Counted from the stretch's first letter, positions 32,907 to 42,158 are shown. The stretch: DNA of 56,889 nt from Chloroflexota bacterium (GCA_023389575.1 JAEWEG010000068.1:1-56889), one strand, 5' to 3'. Translations and numbers: made by a program. Notes: generated from the letters alone by a model not told the origin.

Positions 32907-34154
32907 ATGTCCGATCACGATTCGTCATCGGCTGGGACGGTCGCGCTCCGCGACCGGTCCCGCCCCCTCATCACCCTCGCCGTCACGATGGCCTTGATGC
33001 TGGCGATCGTCGCCACTGGAACCTGGGTTACCGGCACGAGCGCGGAAACCACCCTTCCCGACGGGCGGGTGGTGACGCTCGGCCTGCAGGACGGCGAGTT
33101 CGCTCCCGACCCGACCACCGAGCCGGACACCGCCACGACGGGCGACCTGTCGACGGCCGATGTCGCCGAGCTGGCCAACCCGGCGGTGGTGACCGTGTTC
33201 ACCTTCGTCAACCAGACGCAGCAGCCTGGCATCTTCCAGCCCGGTCCGGGCATGGAGCCCGGCAACGACGGTCGTGGCCTCAAGCCAGAAGCTGACGAGG
33301 ACTCGAACGGCGTCGAGCCGACCCCCTACGGGGCGGGCTCGGGATGGATCTACACCGAGGACGGCTACGTGGTAACCAACGCCCACGTGGTTTCCGGCGC
33401 GGATTCCTTCGTCATCCAGTACATGGACGGCACGCAGGTGGAAGCCGAACTGATTGGCACGGACACCATGCAGGATGTCGCGGTGCTCAAGATCGACCTT
33501 GGCGCGGGCGAAACCGTGCCAGCGGTCGCGCAGGTTGGCGACTCGAGCACGGTGCGCGCCGGCGACGAAGTGGTCGCCATCGGCAGTCCTCTCGGCGAGT
33601 TCCTGAACAGCGTTTCCGAAGGCAACGTCGGCGGCCTGGATCGGTCGCTGGACGCTGGCAACGGCATGAGCCTCGACAACCTCATCCAGCACGACGCGGA
33701 GATTTCGCCGGGCAACTCTGGCGGACCGCTGTTCAACATGCGGGCGGAAGTCATCGGCATGAACGTGGCGAAGATCGAAACCGCGTCGACCAACGGCGCC
33801 AAGGCTTCTGGCCTCAACTTCGCGATTGACGGAAACACCGTCGTCGAAATCGTGGACGAGATCATCGATCGGGGTGGCTCGGTCGCCTATCCGTACGTCG
33901 GTATCCAGACCCAGTTGACCGAGGACGGTACGGTGATCGTCGAGGTCCAGCCAGACGGCCCGGCCGCGGATTCCGGCCTGCGAGCGGGCGATATCCTGCT
34001 CGGCATCAACGATCAGCGAATCGACCCGTCGACCAGCTTCACCTCCCTCCTGATCGAGCACGATCCCGGCGACACGGTGTCGGTTGTGGTGGATCGCGAC
34101 GGCGAGGAACTGGCCTTCGATGTCACCCTCGGCGAGCGACCGGCGGGTATCTAG
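32907..34154 (+). CDS. HtrA-type trypsin-like serine protease with PDZ domain
   Basis: A 415-residue protein. A short cytoplasmic start is followed by a membrane anchor (RPLITLAVTMALMLAIVATGTW). The protease has H160 (TNAHVV), D190 (QDVAVLKID) and S271 (GNSGGPL). The C-terminal PDZ domain is at about 325-400 (YPYVGIQTQ...LRAGDILLGIND). It would degrade damaged proteins outside the membrane. GGAG precedes ATG 32907. Promoter repeats like those of the adjacent two-component operon suggest the same regulator. The arrangement resembles mycobacterial MprAB and PepD. Confidence 0.93.
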   Translation: MSDHDSSSAGTVALRDRSRPLITLAVTMALMLAIVATGTWVTGTSAETTLPDGRVVTLGLQDGEFAPDPTTEPDTATTGDLSTADVAELANPAVVTVFTFVNQTQQPGIFQPGPGMEPGNDGRGLKPEADEDSNGVEPTPYGAGSGWIYTEDGYVVTNAHVVSGADSFVIQYMDGTQVEAELIGTDTMQDVAVLKIDLGAGETVPAVAQVGDSSTVRAGDEVVAIGSPLGEFLNSVSEGNVGGLDRSLDAGNGMSLDNLIQHDAEISPGNSGGPLFNMRAEVIGMNVAKIETASTNGAKASGLNFAIDGNTVVEIVDEIIDRGGSVAYPYVGIQTQLTEDGTVIVEVQPDGPAADSGLRAGDILLGINDQRIDPSTSFTSLLIEHDPGDTVSVVVDRDGEELAFDVTLGERPAGI

Positions 34155-34187
34155 CCTCGCCCGTTTCGCGGGTGGCCTTCATCCTGG

Positions 34188-34231
34188 GTTCAGGTTTGGC
34201 TCAGCCAGGATTCAGGCGCCGCCCATACGAT
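34188..34231 (+). promoter_or_regulatory. OmpR/PhoB-type triple repeat and -10 for the two-component operon
   Basis: GTTCAGG (34188-34194), GCTCAGC (34199-34205) and ATTCAGG (34210-34216) are three 7-base units at an 11-bp period. The -10 TACGAT (34226-34231) lies nine bases after the last unit. This is the layout of sites bound by OmpR-family activators, here likely autoregulation. Confidence 0.68.
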
Positions 34232-34438
34232 GAATGCATGAGCGCGCGACGGCCGGCGTGAACGTGTCTCATTGCTCTCCACACTCCAGCACGACGGCGA
34301 ATCGTTCCCGCGATGGAAGGTTCGCCGTTCGTATGTCCGCCATCTGGCGTGGCGATGGTGGGGTACCATGGGCCCACGTTGATGACGTTCAGAGCGCCGG
34401 TTGGCCACGCATGTAGTGACGATATACAGGATTGCACG

Positions 34439-35191
34439 ATGTCAACGTCGACACAGGGTTCACAGGTTTCGCGTTCGGATCGGCCAGACGGTTCCGCGCG
34501 GCTCCTGGTGGTCGAAGACGAGCCGGCGATCTCGGGGTTCGTGCGGCGCGGGCTGATCTTCGAAGGCTACGATGTGACGGTCGCGGAAACCGGCCGGGAT
34601 GCGCTGGAATTGATTCGCGACTCGCCGCCGGACCTGGTGATCCTGGACCTGATGTTGCCGGAAGTCGATGGCCTGGAAGTGACACGCCGCGTGCGCGCCG
34701 CCGAAGAGGCCGACCAGCTCGCGCGAGTGCCCATCCTCATGCTCACCGCGCGGGACGCGGTGCCCGACCGCATCGTGGGACTCGACGCCGGAGCCGATGA
34801 CTACCTGGTGAAGCCGTTCGACTTCGATGAGCTGCTGGCCAGGGTCCGGGCCCTGCTCCGGCGCGCCCATCGCGTGGAGCAACGGTCAGGCGAGCTCCTC
34901 AACTTCGATGATGTCAGCCTCGACATCTCCAGCCGGACCGTGACGCGGGACGGCGAGCCGGTCGACCTGACCGCGCGGGAGTTCGACCTGCTGACGCTCT
35001 TCCTGAGGCATCCAAACCAGGTACTCACCCGAACCGTGCTGATGCAGCGGGTGTGGGGCGAGGATTTCTTCGGCGAGTCCAACGTGCTGGAGGTGGTGGT
35101 TGGGAACCTTCGCCGGGCGTTGGAAACAGGTGACCGTTCCCGGCTGATCCAGACGGTTCGGGGCATCGGTTACGTGCTCAGGGCCAGTTAA
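34439..35191 (+). CDS. OmpR-family response regulator
   Basis: A 250-residue protein. Its receiver is residues about 20-137, with acidic pair VEDEP, phosphoacceptor D70 (LVILDLMLP), LTARDAVPDR and YLVKPFD. The C-terminal winged helix is about 150-248 (VDLTAREFDLLTLFLRHPNQVLTRTVLMQRVW, then GYVLRAS). ATG 34439 has only a weak site (ACAGGATT) upstream, so an upstream start is possible. The kinase gene begins on the base after its stop codon. It is the likely reader of the TTCA repeats at three promoters in this window. Confidence 0.95.
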   Translation: MSTSTQGSQVSRSDRPDGSARLLVVEDEPAISGFVRRGLIFEGYDVTVAETGRDALELIRDSPPDLVILDLMLPEVDGLEVTRRVRAAEEADQLARVPILMLTARDAVPDRIVGLDAGADDYLVKPFDFDELLARVRALLRRAHRVEQRSGELLNFDDVSLDISSRTVTRDGEPVDLTAREFDLLTLFLRHPNQVLTRTVLMQRVWGEDFFGESNVLEVVVGNLRRALETGDRSRLIQTVRGIGYVLRAS

Positions 35192-36916
35192 GTGGTCGCG
35201 ATCACCCGCAAGCAGCGAGAGCGAATGGCGGACGCGCCCGAATCCGCCGTCGCAAAGCCAATGGCGGCGACCGGGATCGAGGCGCCGTTCTGGCGGTCGA
35301 TCCGATTCCGGCTGACCGGATGGTACGCGTTGCTGGTCTTCTGCCTCATCCTCGCCCTGGCGATTGCCCTGCACACGTTGCTCGCGCGTACGTTGGCCAA
35401 CGACGCCGAGCAGCGGTTGCGCGCGGCGGCGTTTGAAATCGCCGAGACGTCGTCGGTCATCCCGATCGATATCCAGGGACCGCTGGCCCCCGAGAGTAGC
35501 ACCATCGCAATCGATATCGAGCCGCCCGACGAGGCTTCCTTCCTGCTGTCCGGTCTCTGGTTCCAGGTCTACGACGCCAACCGGCAGCCCTACGTGGTGT
35601 CGACGGGGAGATCGGTCAACGAGATTCCCACCGCCCTGGAAGCCGCGCTGGTCAATCCAGACGAGTACTGGACGGATCGAACCGTGCTTCGGTCGATCTC
35701 GGTCGGCGGCGTGGAGTCGATGGTACTGATCACGCCGCTGGCCTTGCGGATCGACGGCGAGGTCGTCGAGCAGGATTCACCTCCGGGCTGGATCGTGGTG
35801 GGCGAACCGCTCGGGTCACGCGAGAAGCTGATCGAAATCACGGACCAGAGCCTGTTCCTGTTCGGAACGGCGGGCGGCCTGCTGGCGATCTGGATTGGCT
35901 GGCTAATGGCGGGCAGGGCGCTGACCCCGGTGACGAAGGTGACCGAATCGGCAAGCGACATCGCCCAGGCCGATGGCGGAGTATCGCTCTCGCGCCGCGT
36001 CATCGTGCCCAATACTGGCGATGAGTTGACCCACCTGGCGCTGACCTTTAACAGCATGCTGGACCGGATCGAGCAGGCCTTCGATACGCAGAAACGATTC
36101 GTGGCCGATGCCTCGCATGAGTTGCGGACACCGTTGACGGCGGTTCGTGGCAATGTCGACGTGCTGGTGCGCCAACTCAACGCCGGTCGTGAACTCGACT
36201 CCGGCGAGATGGTGGAAGACCTCCGCGTGGTTCAACGTGAAAGCGGCCGGATGAGCCGCCTGATCGAGGACATGCTGATGCTGGCGCGGACCGATGGTTC
36301 CAGCCTCGGCGATTTCCTGAAGCCCGAGGACCTGGAGCTCAACGTGCTGGCGGCGGAGGCGCATCGCACCGCCGGGCAACTCGCCCAGGGTCACCAGGTG
36401 CGGCTGGTGGCGGACGAGCCAGTCCGGATCGCCGGGGACCGGGACCGGCTGGCGCAGGTGATGATCATCCTGCTGGACAACGCGATCCGGCACACGCCGG
36501 AGGAGGGAGTTGTCACCCTCACCGTCGATCGGGCGATGGACCCGGAAACGGGCGTGGGCTGCGCGCGAATCCAGGTGAGCGACACCGGCGAGGGAATCGC
36601 CGCGGAACACCTGCCGCACCTGTTCGAGCGGTTCTACCGGGTGGAAGTGGCCCGGTCACGCGGGTCGGGCGGAACGGGCCTTGGCCTATCGATCGCGCTG
36701 GCGATCGTGCGCGGGCACCAGGGCTGGATCGACGTGGACACGAAGCCTGGAGAAGGGACGACGTTCACCGTCTGGCTGCCGTTCGACAACGGCTTCGTGA
36801 CCGGCCCCCACGGCGGGGAAACGGGCGGGCGACCGTCCACGAGGATGCCGTACAGGTTCCGGCCGGCCGGTCTGGCGCGGAGGGTTCCCCGGCGGAACCC
36901 TCCCGCACCGGAGTGA
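35192..36916 (+). CDS. Sensor histidine kinase
   Basis: A 574-residue protein. TM1 is residues 45-65 (WYALLVFCLILALAIALHTLLA) and the extracellular sensor part is about 66-220. TM2 follows (LFLFGTAGGLLAIWIGWL), then HAMP, and the DHp box has phospho-acceptor H309 (ADASHELRTPLTAV). The catalytic domain has N-box DNAIRHTPEEG, G1 DTGEGIAAEH, F FERFYR and G2 GGTGLGLSI. It phosphorylates the regulator encoded just upstream. GTG 35192 follows the regulator stop directly; ATG 35225 with GAGAGCGA is an alternative. Confidence 0.95.
   Translation: MVAITRKQRERMADAPESAVAKPMAATGIEAPFWRSIRFRLTGWYALLVFCLILALAIALHTLLARTLANDAEQRLRAAAFEIAETSSVIPIDIQGPLAPESSTIAIDIEPPDEASFLLSGLWFQVYDANRQPYVVSTGRSVNEIPTALEAALVNPDEYWTDRTVLRSISVGGVESMVLITPLALRIDGEVVEQDSPPGWIVVGEPLGSREKLIEITDQSLFLFGTAGGLLAIWIGWLMAGRALTPVTKVTESASDIAQADGGVSLSRRVIVPNTGDELTHLALTFNSMLDRIEQAFDTQKRFVADASHELRTPLTAVRGNVDVLVRQLNAGRELDSGEMVEDLRVVQRESGRMSRLIEDMLMLARTDGSSLGDFLKPEDLELNVLAAEAHRTAGQLAQGHQVRLVADEPVRIAGDRDRLAQVMIILLDNAIRHTPEEGVVTLTVDRAMDPETGVGCARIQVSDTGEGIAAEHLPHLFERFYRVEVARSRGSGGTGLGLSIALAIVRGHQGWIDVDTKPGEGTTFTVWLPFDNGFVTGPHGGETGGRPSTRMPYRFRPAGLARRVPRRNPPAPE
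36881..36901. terminator. Hairpin within the 3' end of the kinase gene
   Basis: AGGGTTCC (36881-36888) and GGAACCCT (36894-36901) form a perfect stem with loop CCGGC, 15 bases before the kinase stop and just before the convergent fumarase gene. Confidence 0.45.
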
Positions 36917-36925
36917 TCTGGGCGA

Positions 36926-38332
36926 TCAGCCGCCCGACGCGCCGCCCTTGATGCCAGGATCGGCGAGCTCGGCCGGATCCAGGATGCGGTCGAGGTCCTC
37001 GGCGGAAAGGTCCGTGAGCTCCAGGGCGACATCCTTCACCCGGCGGCCTTCGGCATAGGCTTGCTTGGCGATCTTCGCGGCGTTGTCGTACCCGATGATC
37101 GGGTTGAGCGCGGTGACCATGATCGGGTTCTTGTCAACCAGGTCGGCGATGTGCTCGGTATTGATCGTGAACCCGGACACCGCCTTGTCGGCCAGGATGG
37201 TGGAGGCGCTGGCCAGCAGTTCGATCGATTGCAGGAGGTTCAGCGCGATCACTGGCAGCATCACGTTGAGTTCGAAGTTGCCGTGCTGGGCGCCGATGGT
37301 GATGGTGGTATCGTTGCCGATCACTTGCGCGCAGACCATCATCGTGGATTCGGAGATGACCGGGTTGATCTTGCCCGGCATGATCGACGAACCAGGCTGC
37401 AGGGCCGGCAGCACGATTTCGCCCAGGCCGGCGATGGGCCCGCTGTTCATGTGGCGAAGGTCATTGCTGATCTTGAGCATGGCCACGGCGTAGGCCTTGA
37501 GCTGGCCGCTGATCTCCGCGGCGGTGTCCTGGCTGGCCTGGGCTTCGAAGTGATTGTCTGTTTCGACGAATGGCAGGCCGGTGCGGGACGCCAGTTCGGC
37601 CGCGACGCGCGCGCCAAACTCCACGTGGGCGTTGAGCCCGGAGCCGACCGCCGTGCCGCCCTGGGCGAGCTTGGCGAGCCGGGGCAGGCTTGATTCGATG
37701 CGGAGCCGGGCGTTTCTAACCTGCGCCGCCCAGCCGCCGATTTCGTCACCGAGCCGGACCGGGGTGGCGTCCATCAGGTGGGTGCGGCCCGTCTTGATGA
37801 TGTCGCGGGCCTCATCGGCGCGGGCCTGGAGCGTGGATTCCAGATGTTGCATGGCCGGGAGCAGTAGTTCGGCGATTTCCAGGTAGGCGGAAACGTGGAT
37901 CGCGGTGGGTATGGTGTCGTTGCTGCTCTGGCCCATGTTGACATGGTCGTTGGGGTGTACCGATGGCGATCCGCCGGAAGCATTGTTGGCCAGCGTGGCG
38001 ATGACTTCATTCGCGTTGGTGTTCGTGGACGTCCCGGAGCCTGTCTGGAAGATGTCGAGCGGGAACTGGTCGTCGAGTTCGCCGCGGGAGACGGCCATCG
38101 CCGCGTCCTGTATGGCACGGGACCGCTCCGGGTCGAGCAGGCCCAGGTCCTGGTTGACGCTGGCCGCGGCGGCCTTCACCAGCCCGAGGGCGCGCAGGAA
38201 CGCGCGCGGAAACGTGATGCCGCTGACCGGGAAGTTCTCGACGGCCCGGGCCGTGGATGCGCCGTACAGCGCGTCCGCCGGAACCTGCATTTCGCCCATG
38301 CTGTCGCGAACGGTTCGAGTGTGTTCAGTCAT
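36926..38332 (-). CDS. fumC: Class II fumarate hydratase
   Basis: A 468-residue fumarase/aspartase-superfamily enzyme. It has FQTGSGTSTNTNANEV, HPNDHVNMGQSSND, KTGRTHLMDATP and the signature GSSIMPGKINPV. These mark fumarase C rather than aspartase or argininosuccinate lyase. It interconverts fumarate and malate in the TCA cycle, without an Fe-S cluster, as a homotetramer in the cytoplasm. The gene ends ten bases from the convergent kinase. Two tiny membrane-protein genes lie upstream on the same strand. Confidence 0.95.
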   Translation of the reverse strand: MTEHTRTVRDSMGEMQVPADALYGASTARAVENFPVSGITFPRAFLRALGLVKAAAASVNQDLGLLDPERSRAIQDAAMAVSRGELDDQFPLDIFQTGSGTSTNTNANEVIATLANNASGGSPSVHPNDHVNMGQSSNDTIPTAIHVSAYLEIAELLLPAMQHLESTLQARADEARDIIKTGRTHLMDATPVRLGDEIGGWAAQVRNARLRIESSLPRLAKLAQGGTAVGSGLNAHVEFGARVAAELASRTGLPFVETDNHFEAQASQDTAAEISGQLKAYAVAMLKISNDLRHMNSGPIAGLGEIVLPALQPGSSIMPGKINPVISESTMMVCAQVIGNDTTITIGAQHGNFELNVMLPVIALNLLQSIELLASASTILADKAVSGFTINTEHIADLVDKNPIMVTALNPIIGYDNAAKIAKQAYAEGRRVKDVALELTDLSAEDLDRILDPAELADPGIKGGASGG

Positions 38333-38385
38333 GTTGCCCTCCGTTCCCGGCCCCCAGGCCGGAAACCATTCACTCAGTGCCGGCT

Positions 38386-38556
38386 CTAGACTCCCAGGAG
38401 CGAGGTCGCGACCATGAAGACCCCGGCGGCCAGGAAAAGCCAGGGGAAATACCGCTGGAATCCAAAGACAAACGCGACCTTGCCCGAGCGGATGAGATAG
38501 AGGCGGAAGATGCTGGTTGTGATGAGCATTAATCCAATCAGCAAGGGAATTTGCAC
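38386..38556 (-). CDS. Miniature two-helix membrane protein A
   Basis: A 56-residue predicted protein starting at GTG 38556 and ending at TAG 38386-38388. Helix 1 is PLLIGLMLITTSIF, then the loop RLYLIRSGKVAFVFG, then helix 2 WLFLAAGVFMVATSLLG. GGAG lies 11 bases before the GTG. The loop words YLIRSGKV recur in the second small protein at 38686-38844, the best evidence that both are real. The function is unknown. Confidence 0.62.
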   Translation of the reverse strand: MQIPLLIGLMLITTSIFRLYLIRSGKVAFVFGFQRYFPWLFLAAGVFMVATSLLGV

Positions 38557-38685
38557 GCGTCTATCGCTCCGTTACGGGGTGTCACTGGCGCCAGGTGGTG
38601 GCCGATGCAAGAAGGATACCGTGAATTGGCCCGCGCTCCCTTCCGGATGTGGCCAGATTTTCCGTCGGTTGGCGGGTTGAGGGGC

Positions 38686-38844
38686 TCAGGCCAGGAGCCA
38701 TACGAGGAGCAGGACCGCTCCGGAAGCGAAAGCAACGTATGGCATCCATCGGGGGAGGTTGGGCACTTTGCCTGACCGGATCAGATAGGTCAGCACAAAC
38801 GCATCCAGAACCAGGAAGAGGGCGACGATCCATAAAAATTCCAC
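38686..38844 (-). CDS. Miniature two-helix membrane protein B
   Basis: A 52-residue predicted protein from GTG 38844 to TGA 38686. Helix 1 is WIVALFLVLDAFVLT, the loop is YLIRSGKVPNLPRW, and helix 2 is VAFASGAVLLLVWLLA. GGAG lies ten bases before the GTG, as in protein A. It shares the YLIRSGKV loop and the two-helix plan with protein A, so the two are probably paralogs in one transcript with fumC downstream. The function is unknown. Confidence 0.62.
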   Translation of the reverse strand: MEFLWIVALFLVLDAFVLTYLIRSGKVPNLPRWMPYVAFASGAVLLLVWLLA

Positions 38845-39025
38845 GTGGGTGTACTCCGGATAAAGGTGAGGGCAACCGGGTTTTCGTCATCAAGGGTACT
38901 CGCAAGGCCCCGGATTGCGGGCCGCGATGCGGCATGCTGCCCATTTGTACCGTGCGGGTTTGGATGAACGCGCTTAAGATCATTGGCATTGTGTCGCGCA
39001 TATTCAGTCAAGGAGCTCGTTTCGT

Positions 39026-39949
39026 ATGGCAATGGAAGTCTCGATCATGCTTGAGGGCCAGCAGGGCCTCAACTGGCCGCGCTGGCAGCGATTGGCCCAG
39101 GCGGCCGAGGACCTTGGGTTCTATGGCCTGTTCCGTTCCGATCACTTCGTGACGCCGGACGCCAACTACGAGGACGCGCTGGAGACGTGGATCTCCTTCG
39201 CGTGGGCGGCCTCGCACACAAAGCGGATCGCGTTCGGCCCGCTGGTGTCGCCGGTGTCGTTCCGCAACCCCTCGATCCTGGCGTGGCAGGCGGCGGCCGT
39301 GGACTCTCTGGCTGGGGGCCGACTGCGCCTCGGTGTGGGAGCGGGCTGGAACGCCTTCGAGCATGAGGCGTTCGGCTTCGAACTGGGCGTTCTCGACACA
39401 CGATTCGCGCGGCTAGAGGATTCGCTGAACATCCTCCGGCAACTCACTCGATCAACAAAGCCGTCGTCCTACGAAGGTACGGAATTCTCGATCAAGGACG
39501 CCTACCTGCAACCGCGTTCCCCGCGCGCCGACGGACCGCCGATCGTGATTGGCGGAAACGGGCCGAAGCGCACCCTGCCGCTGGTGGCGAAGTACGCCGA
39601 CGAGTGGAACGCCGTGTTCCAGACCGCCGCCGGAATCGTGGAGCGAAACGCGATCATCGACGACCTGCTGGCGAAGGAAGGTCGCAAGCCGTCCGATGTG
39701 AAGCGCACCCTGATGATCCGCGGCGTGATCGGCAAGACGGAAGCCGACCTGGCGTCCCGGTTCTCCGCCGATGAACTGGCGGACATGCGCTCCCGCGAGG
39801 CGATCGTGGGGACCCCCAACGAGATCGTGGAACGGCTTGGCAAGCTCTCGGAAGCCGGTGTGGCCGGTGTGCAGCTCCAGTGGCTGGACCTGGATGACAT
39901 CACCGGGCTGGAGTTGATTGCCTCGGACGTGTTGCCGCAGTTGACGTAG
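39026..39949 (+). CDS. LLM-class (F420-dependent type) oxidoreductase
   Basis: A 307-residue luciferase-like monooxygenase-fold enzyme: LAQAAEDLGFYGLFRSDHFV, ISFAWAASHTKRIAFGPLVSPVSFRNP, LRLGVGAGWNAFEHEAFG, PIVIGGNGPKRTLPLVAKYADEWN and a C-terminal LQWLDLDD. This subgroup usually uses coenzyme F420, sometimes FMN, to oxidise or reduce small substrates. AAGGAG lies ten bases before ATG 39026. It stands alone and ends at a perfect palindromic terminator shared with the convergent LppX-like gene. Confidence 0.9.
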   Translation: MAMEVSIMLEGQQGLNWPRWQRLAQAAEDLGFYGLFRSDHFVTPDANYEDALETWISFAWAASHTKRIAFGPLVSPVSFRNPSILAWQAAAVDSLAGGRLRLGVGAGWNAFEHEAFGFELGVLDTRFARLEDSLNILRQLTRSTKPSSYEGTEFSIKDAYLQPRSPRADGPPIVIGGNGPKRTLPLVAKYADEWNAVFQTAAGIVERNAIIDDLLAKEGRKPSDVKRTLMIRGVIGKTEADLASRFSADELADMRSREAIVGTPNEIVERLGKLSEAGVAGVQLQWLDLDDITGLELIASDVLPQLT

Positions 39950-40145
39950 CGCAAGCGGGTGTTCCGTATTCCTGGAGGAGAGGAGCCACCCAAATCTGGT
40001 GGCGGTTGACCTTGTCCCAACCTGGCGGCGTGCCACCTGGACGCGCTGGGGTCGATTTGACGTGGGCGTGCCGAACCCGGGCGAAGGTGAACTGTGCCGC
40101 TACCAGTTTTCCACCTCGCACTTTCTGGACATACTTCGTTAACCG

Positions 40146-40177
40146 CTCAGGCCCAGGCGAATTCGCCTGGGCCTGAG
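40146..40177. terminator. Perfect palindromic bidirectional terminator
   Basis: A 32-base perfect palindrome (14-bp arms CTCAGGCCCAGGCG and its complement around AATT) between convergent genes. Confidence 0.7.
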
Positions 40178-40204
40178 TCCATGAAGGGAGGTGGGGAGAG
40201 GAGG

Positions 40205-41044
40205 TCAGATGTCGGGAGCCTCGATCTCGACTGGTTCGTCGAAGCCGAAGAACCGGAACGACCGGATGATGTTGTCGTCCTCGGCCGCGAGGATCGGGCC
40301 ATCCAGTTCGATTTCGAGCACGTGATGTTCGTCATCCAGCCAGATCAGGACGTCGAGGGGTTCGGTGGAAAGCTCGGCGGGGAGTTCTTCCGTGCTGGCG
40401 TTCACCCTGCTGGCCATTTCGGAGATGTCGACCGTGCCCGCGATCCGGATGGCGTCCACGCCGTCAATTCGGTCGGAACCATCGAGCGTGGCGTCCTGGA
40501 CAAGGTTGATCGAGCCAAGGATGAGGCTGTCCGGGTTGACGATGGCGGCGATCTCGCCGATCTCCGTAAAGGCGATCCACTCGCCATCGCTGAGCGGGTT
40601 CTGGATCCAGGCGGAGCCATCGATCCCAACGGCGGTGACGCTCATCGAGCCAATCGGCGTGCTGGCCTCGATAGTCGCGGTGAAGTCGATCGGGCGGCGG
40701 ACGCTGCCTTCGATCGATTCGAGGGTCAGCATGCCGAAGATGGACGTTTCACCGGCGATGGTGGCGATTTCAAAGGAAAAAGTTTCCAGGGCGGCCATCA
40801 CCTGGGCGGCCTGCTGGAGGTGGGCCACCGCATCGTCTTCGCCCGTGACCTCGAACGCGCCGGGTGCCTCGGGGGAGGCCGGGCTGTCCTGCGCGGCGAC
40901 CAGGGTCAGGTGGGGCGCTGACATCGCGGCGGCGATCCCGCCGCCACCGATAATCAACAGGCGCCGCCGGCCAAGGCGACGGGGATTGTATGGAGTGATG
41001 AGGGGATGGAACCATGCGCCGGCGTCGTCGCGGACGTTCGTCAT
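40205..41044 (-). CDS. LppX/LprG-like exported protein
   Basis: A 279-residue protein. The signal has a long basic start (RRLGRRRLLIIGGGGIAAA) and a likely cut after LVAAQ. The mature part follows the LppX/LprAFG plan: an AHLQQAAQVMAALETFSFEI helix, SVRRPIDFTATIEA, SAWIQNPLSDGEW, and a C-terminal WLDDEHHVLEIELDGPI. These proteins carry lipids across the envelope. No lipobox cysteine is seen, so it may be free or membrane-anchored. AAGGAA precedes ATG 41044. The promoter carries PhoB-like repeats matching those of HtrA and the two-component operon. Confidence 0.78.
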   Translation of the reverse strand: MTNVRDDAGAWFHPLITPYNPRRLGRRRLLIIGGGGIAAAMSAPHLTLVAAQDSPASPEAPGAFEVTGEDDAVAHLQQAAQVMAALETFSFEIATIAGETSIFGMLTLESIEGSVRRPIDFTATIEASTPIGSMSVTAVGIDGSAWIQNPLSDGEWIAFTEIGEIAAIVNPDSLILGSINLVQDATLDGSDRIDGVDAIRIAGTVDISEMASRVNASTEELPAELSTEPLDVLIWLDDEHHVLEIELDGPILAAEDDNIIRSFRFFGFDEPVEIEAPDI

Positions 41045-41108
41045 TGGAGTCGTTCCTTTCGGTCAGGGTTGGCGGGGCACTTCGTCGTACCCCACCCTTA
41101 CGATGTCC

Positions 41109-41141
41109 ATGGTAGCGGTCGAAGATGAAACGAAGATGAAC
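41109..41141 (-). promoter_or_regulatory. OmpR/PhoB-type repeats and -10 for the LppX-like gene
   Basis: On the minus strand, GTTCATC (41135-41141) and TTTCATC (41124-41130) are 11 bases apart. Nine bases after the second unit is TACCAT (41109-41114). Unit sequence and spacing match the two other repeat promoters. Confidence 0.65.
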
Positions 41142-41275
41142 ACGGTGTTGTGAGATGGTCACGAATCTGTGTCCACCCTGACGGCCGGGTGGCAGGAGGG
41201 GCCAGAGGCTGTACCCTAGGCGGTGGCAAGGCAATGGATATGGCTCCATTGCGCGACGAATCCGGAAGCAGGGAC

Positions 41276-42103
41276 ATGCACGCGAACGGTCATCATCACG
41301 AACCACTTCCTCCTCCAACCGACGTGGCGACGGACGCCTACCTCGAAAGCGTGGTCGTGGCACTGGGCGATACGCCAGAGACGGTGATCACCCTCCAGTT
41401 CCTGCGCGACGGCACCTGCGAAGTGCTTTGCGTGGGCGATCCGGCCGATCTCGAGGCGCTGGTGATCCAGTCGTCGGAGATGCCCGCCGAGCCGATCGCG
41501 TTCGGATCAAGCGCGGAGGGTATTGGCAGCCTGGTGCCGCACTTGCAGCCGTGGGGGGCAATCAATGTTCCGGCCGACCTGGCCGACGAATTGATCGAAC
41601 CCATCGCCCAGGCGGCCGGAGTGACGAGCGTTCGGATGCTGGACGATGTTTACCACGTGCTGACGGAGCCGGTGAATGCCGATCTCGCGGGCGAGGCGAG
41701 ATTGCTGACCGCCGCCGATGCTGGCGTGATCCAGGCCGCCACGGCCCTGATCGGTGACGACGCGGGCCGGGTCCTCAGGACCATCGAGGAAGGCCATGTC
41801 GCGGGGGTGATCCGCGAGGGCGAGTTGCTTTCCCTGGCATACACCTTCGCGACCAGCGACCTGCACACCGATATCGGCGTGGTGACGCGCGAGAATGCTC
41901 GATCGCAGGGATTGGCGACCATGGCTGGCGCGGCGGTGGTGGCGGCGATTCAGGCCGGTGGCAAGACACCGGTGTGGAGCACGGGCAGCACGAACCTCGC
42001 GTCCCTAAAGGTCGCGGCCCGGCTTGGCTTCCGGGAAGTCTCGCGACGCACCTACCTGATCCCCGAATTCGACGACCAACCGGTGGACGAATCCACCACC
42101 TGA
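41276..42103 (+). CDS. GNAT-family acetyltransferase
   Basis: A 275-residue protein. Residues about 1-150 are an uncharacterised N-terminal part. The C-terminal half is a GNAT/FR47 domain: VAGVIREGELLSLAYTF, DIGVVTRENARSQGLATMAGAAVV (acetyl-CoA loop, RSQGLA) and WSTGSTNLASLKVAARLGF. It transfers an acyl group to an unknown amine. ATG 41276 follows AAGCAGGGAC; an earlier ATG at 41234 lacks a site. Confidence 0.8.
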   Translation: MHANGHHHEPLPPPTDVATDAYLESVVVALGDTPETVITLQFLRDGTCEVLCVGDPADLEALVIQSSEMPAEPIAFGSSAEGIGSLVPHLQPWGAINVPADLADELIEPIAQAAGVTSVRMLDDVYHVLTEPVNADLAGEARLLTAADAGVIQAATALIGDDAGRVLRTIEEGHVAGVIREGELLSLAYTFATSDLHTDIGVVTRENARSQGLATMAGAAVVAAIQAGGKTPVWSTGSTNLASLKVAARLGFREVSRRTYLIPEFDDQPVDESTT

Positions 42104-42158
42104 GTGTCCCTGGCACGGCCTTCACGATGGCTTTGCCGTGCCCTGAACTGGAGTCCCC

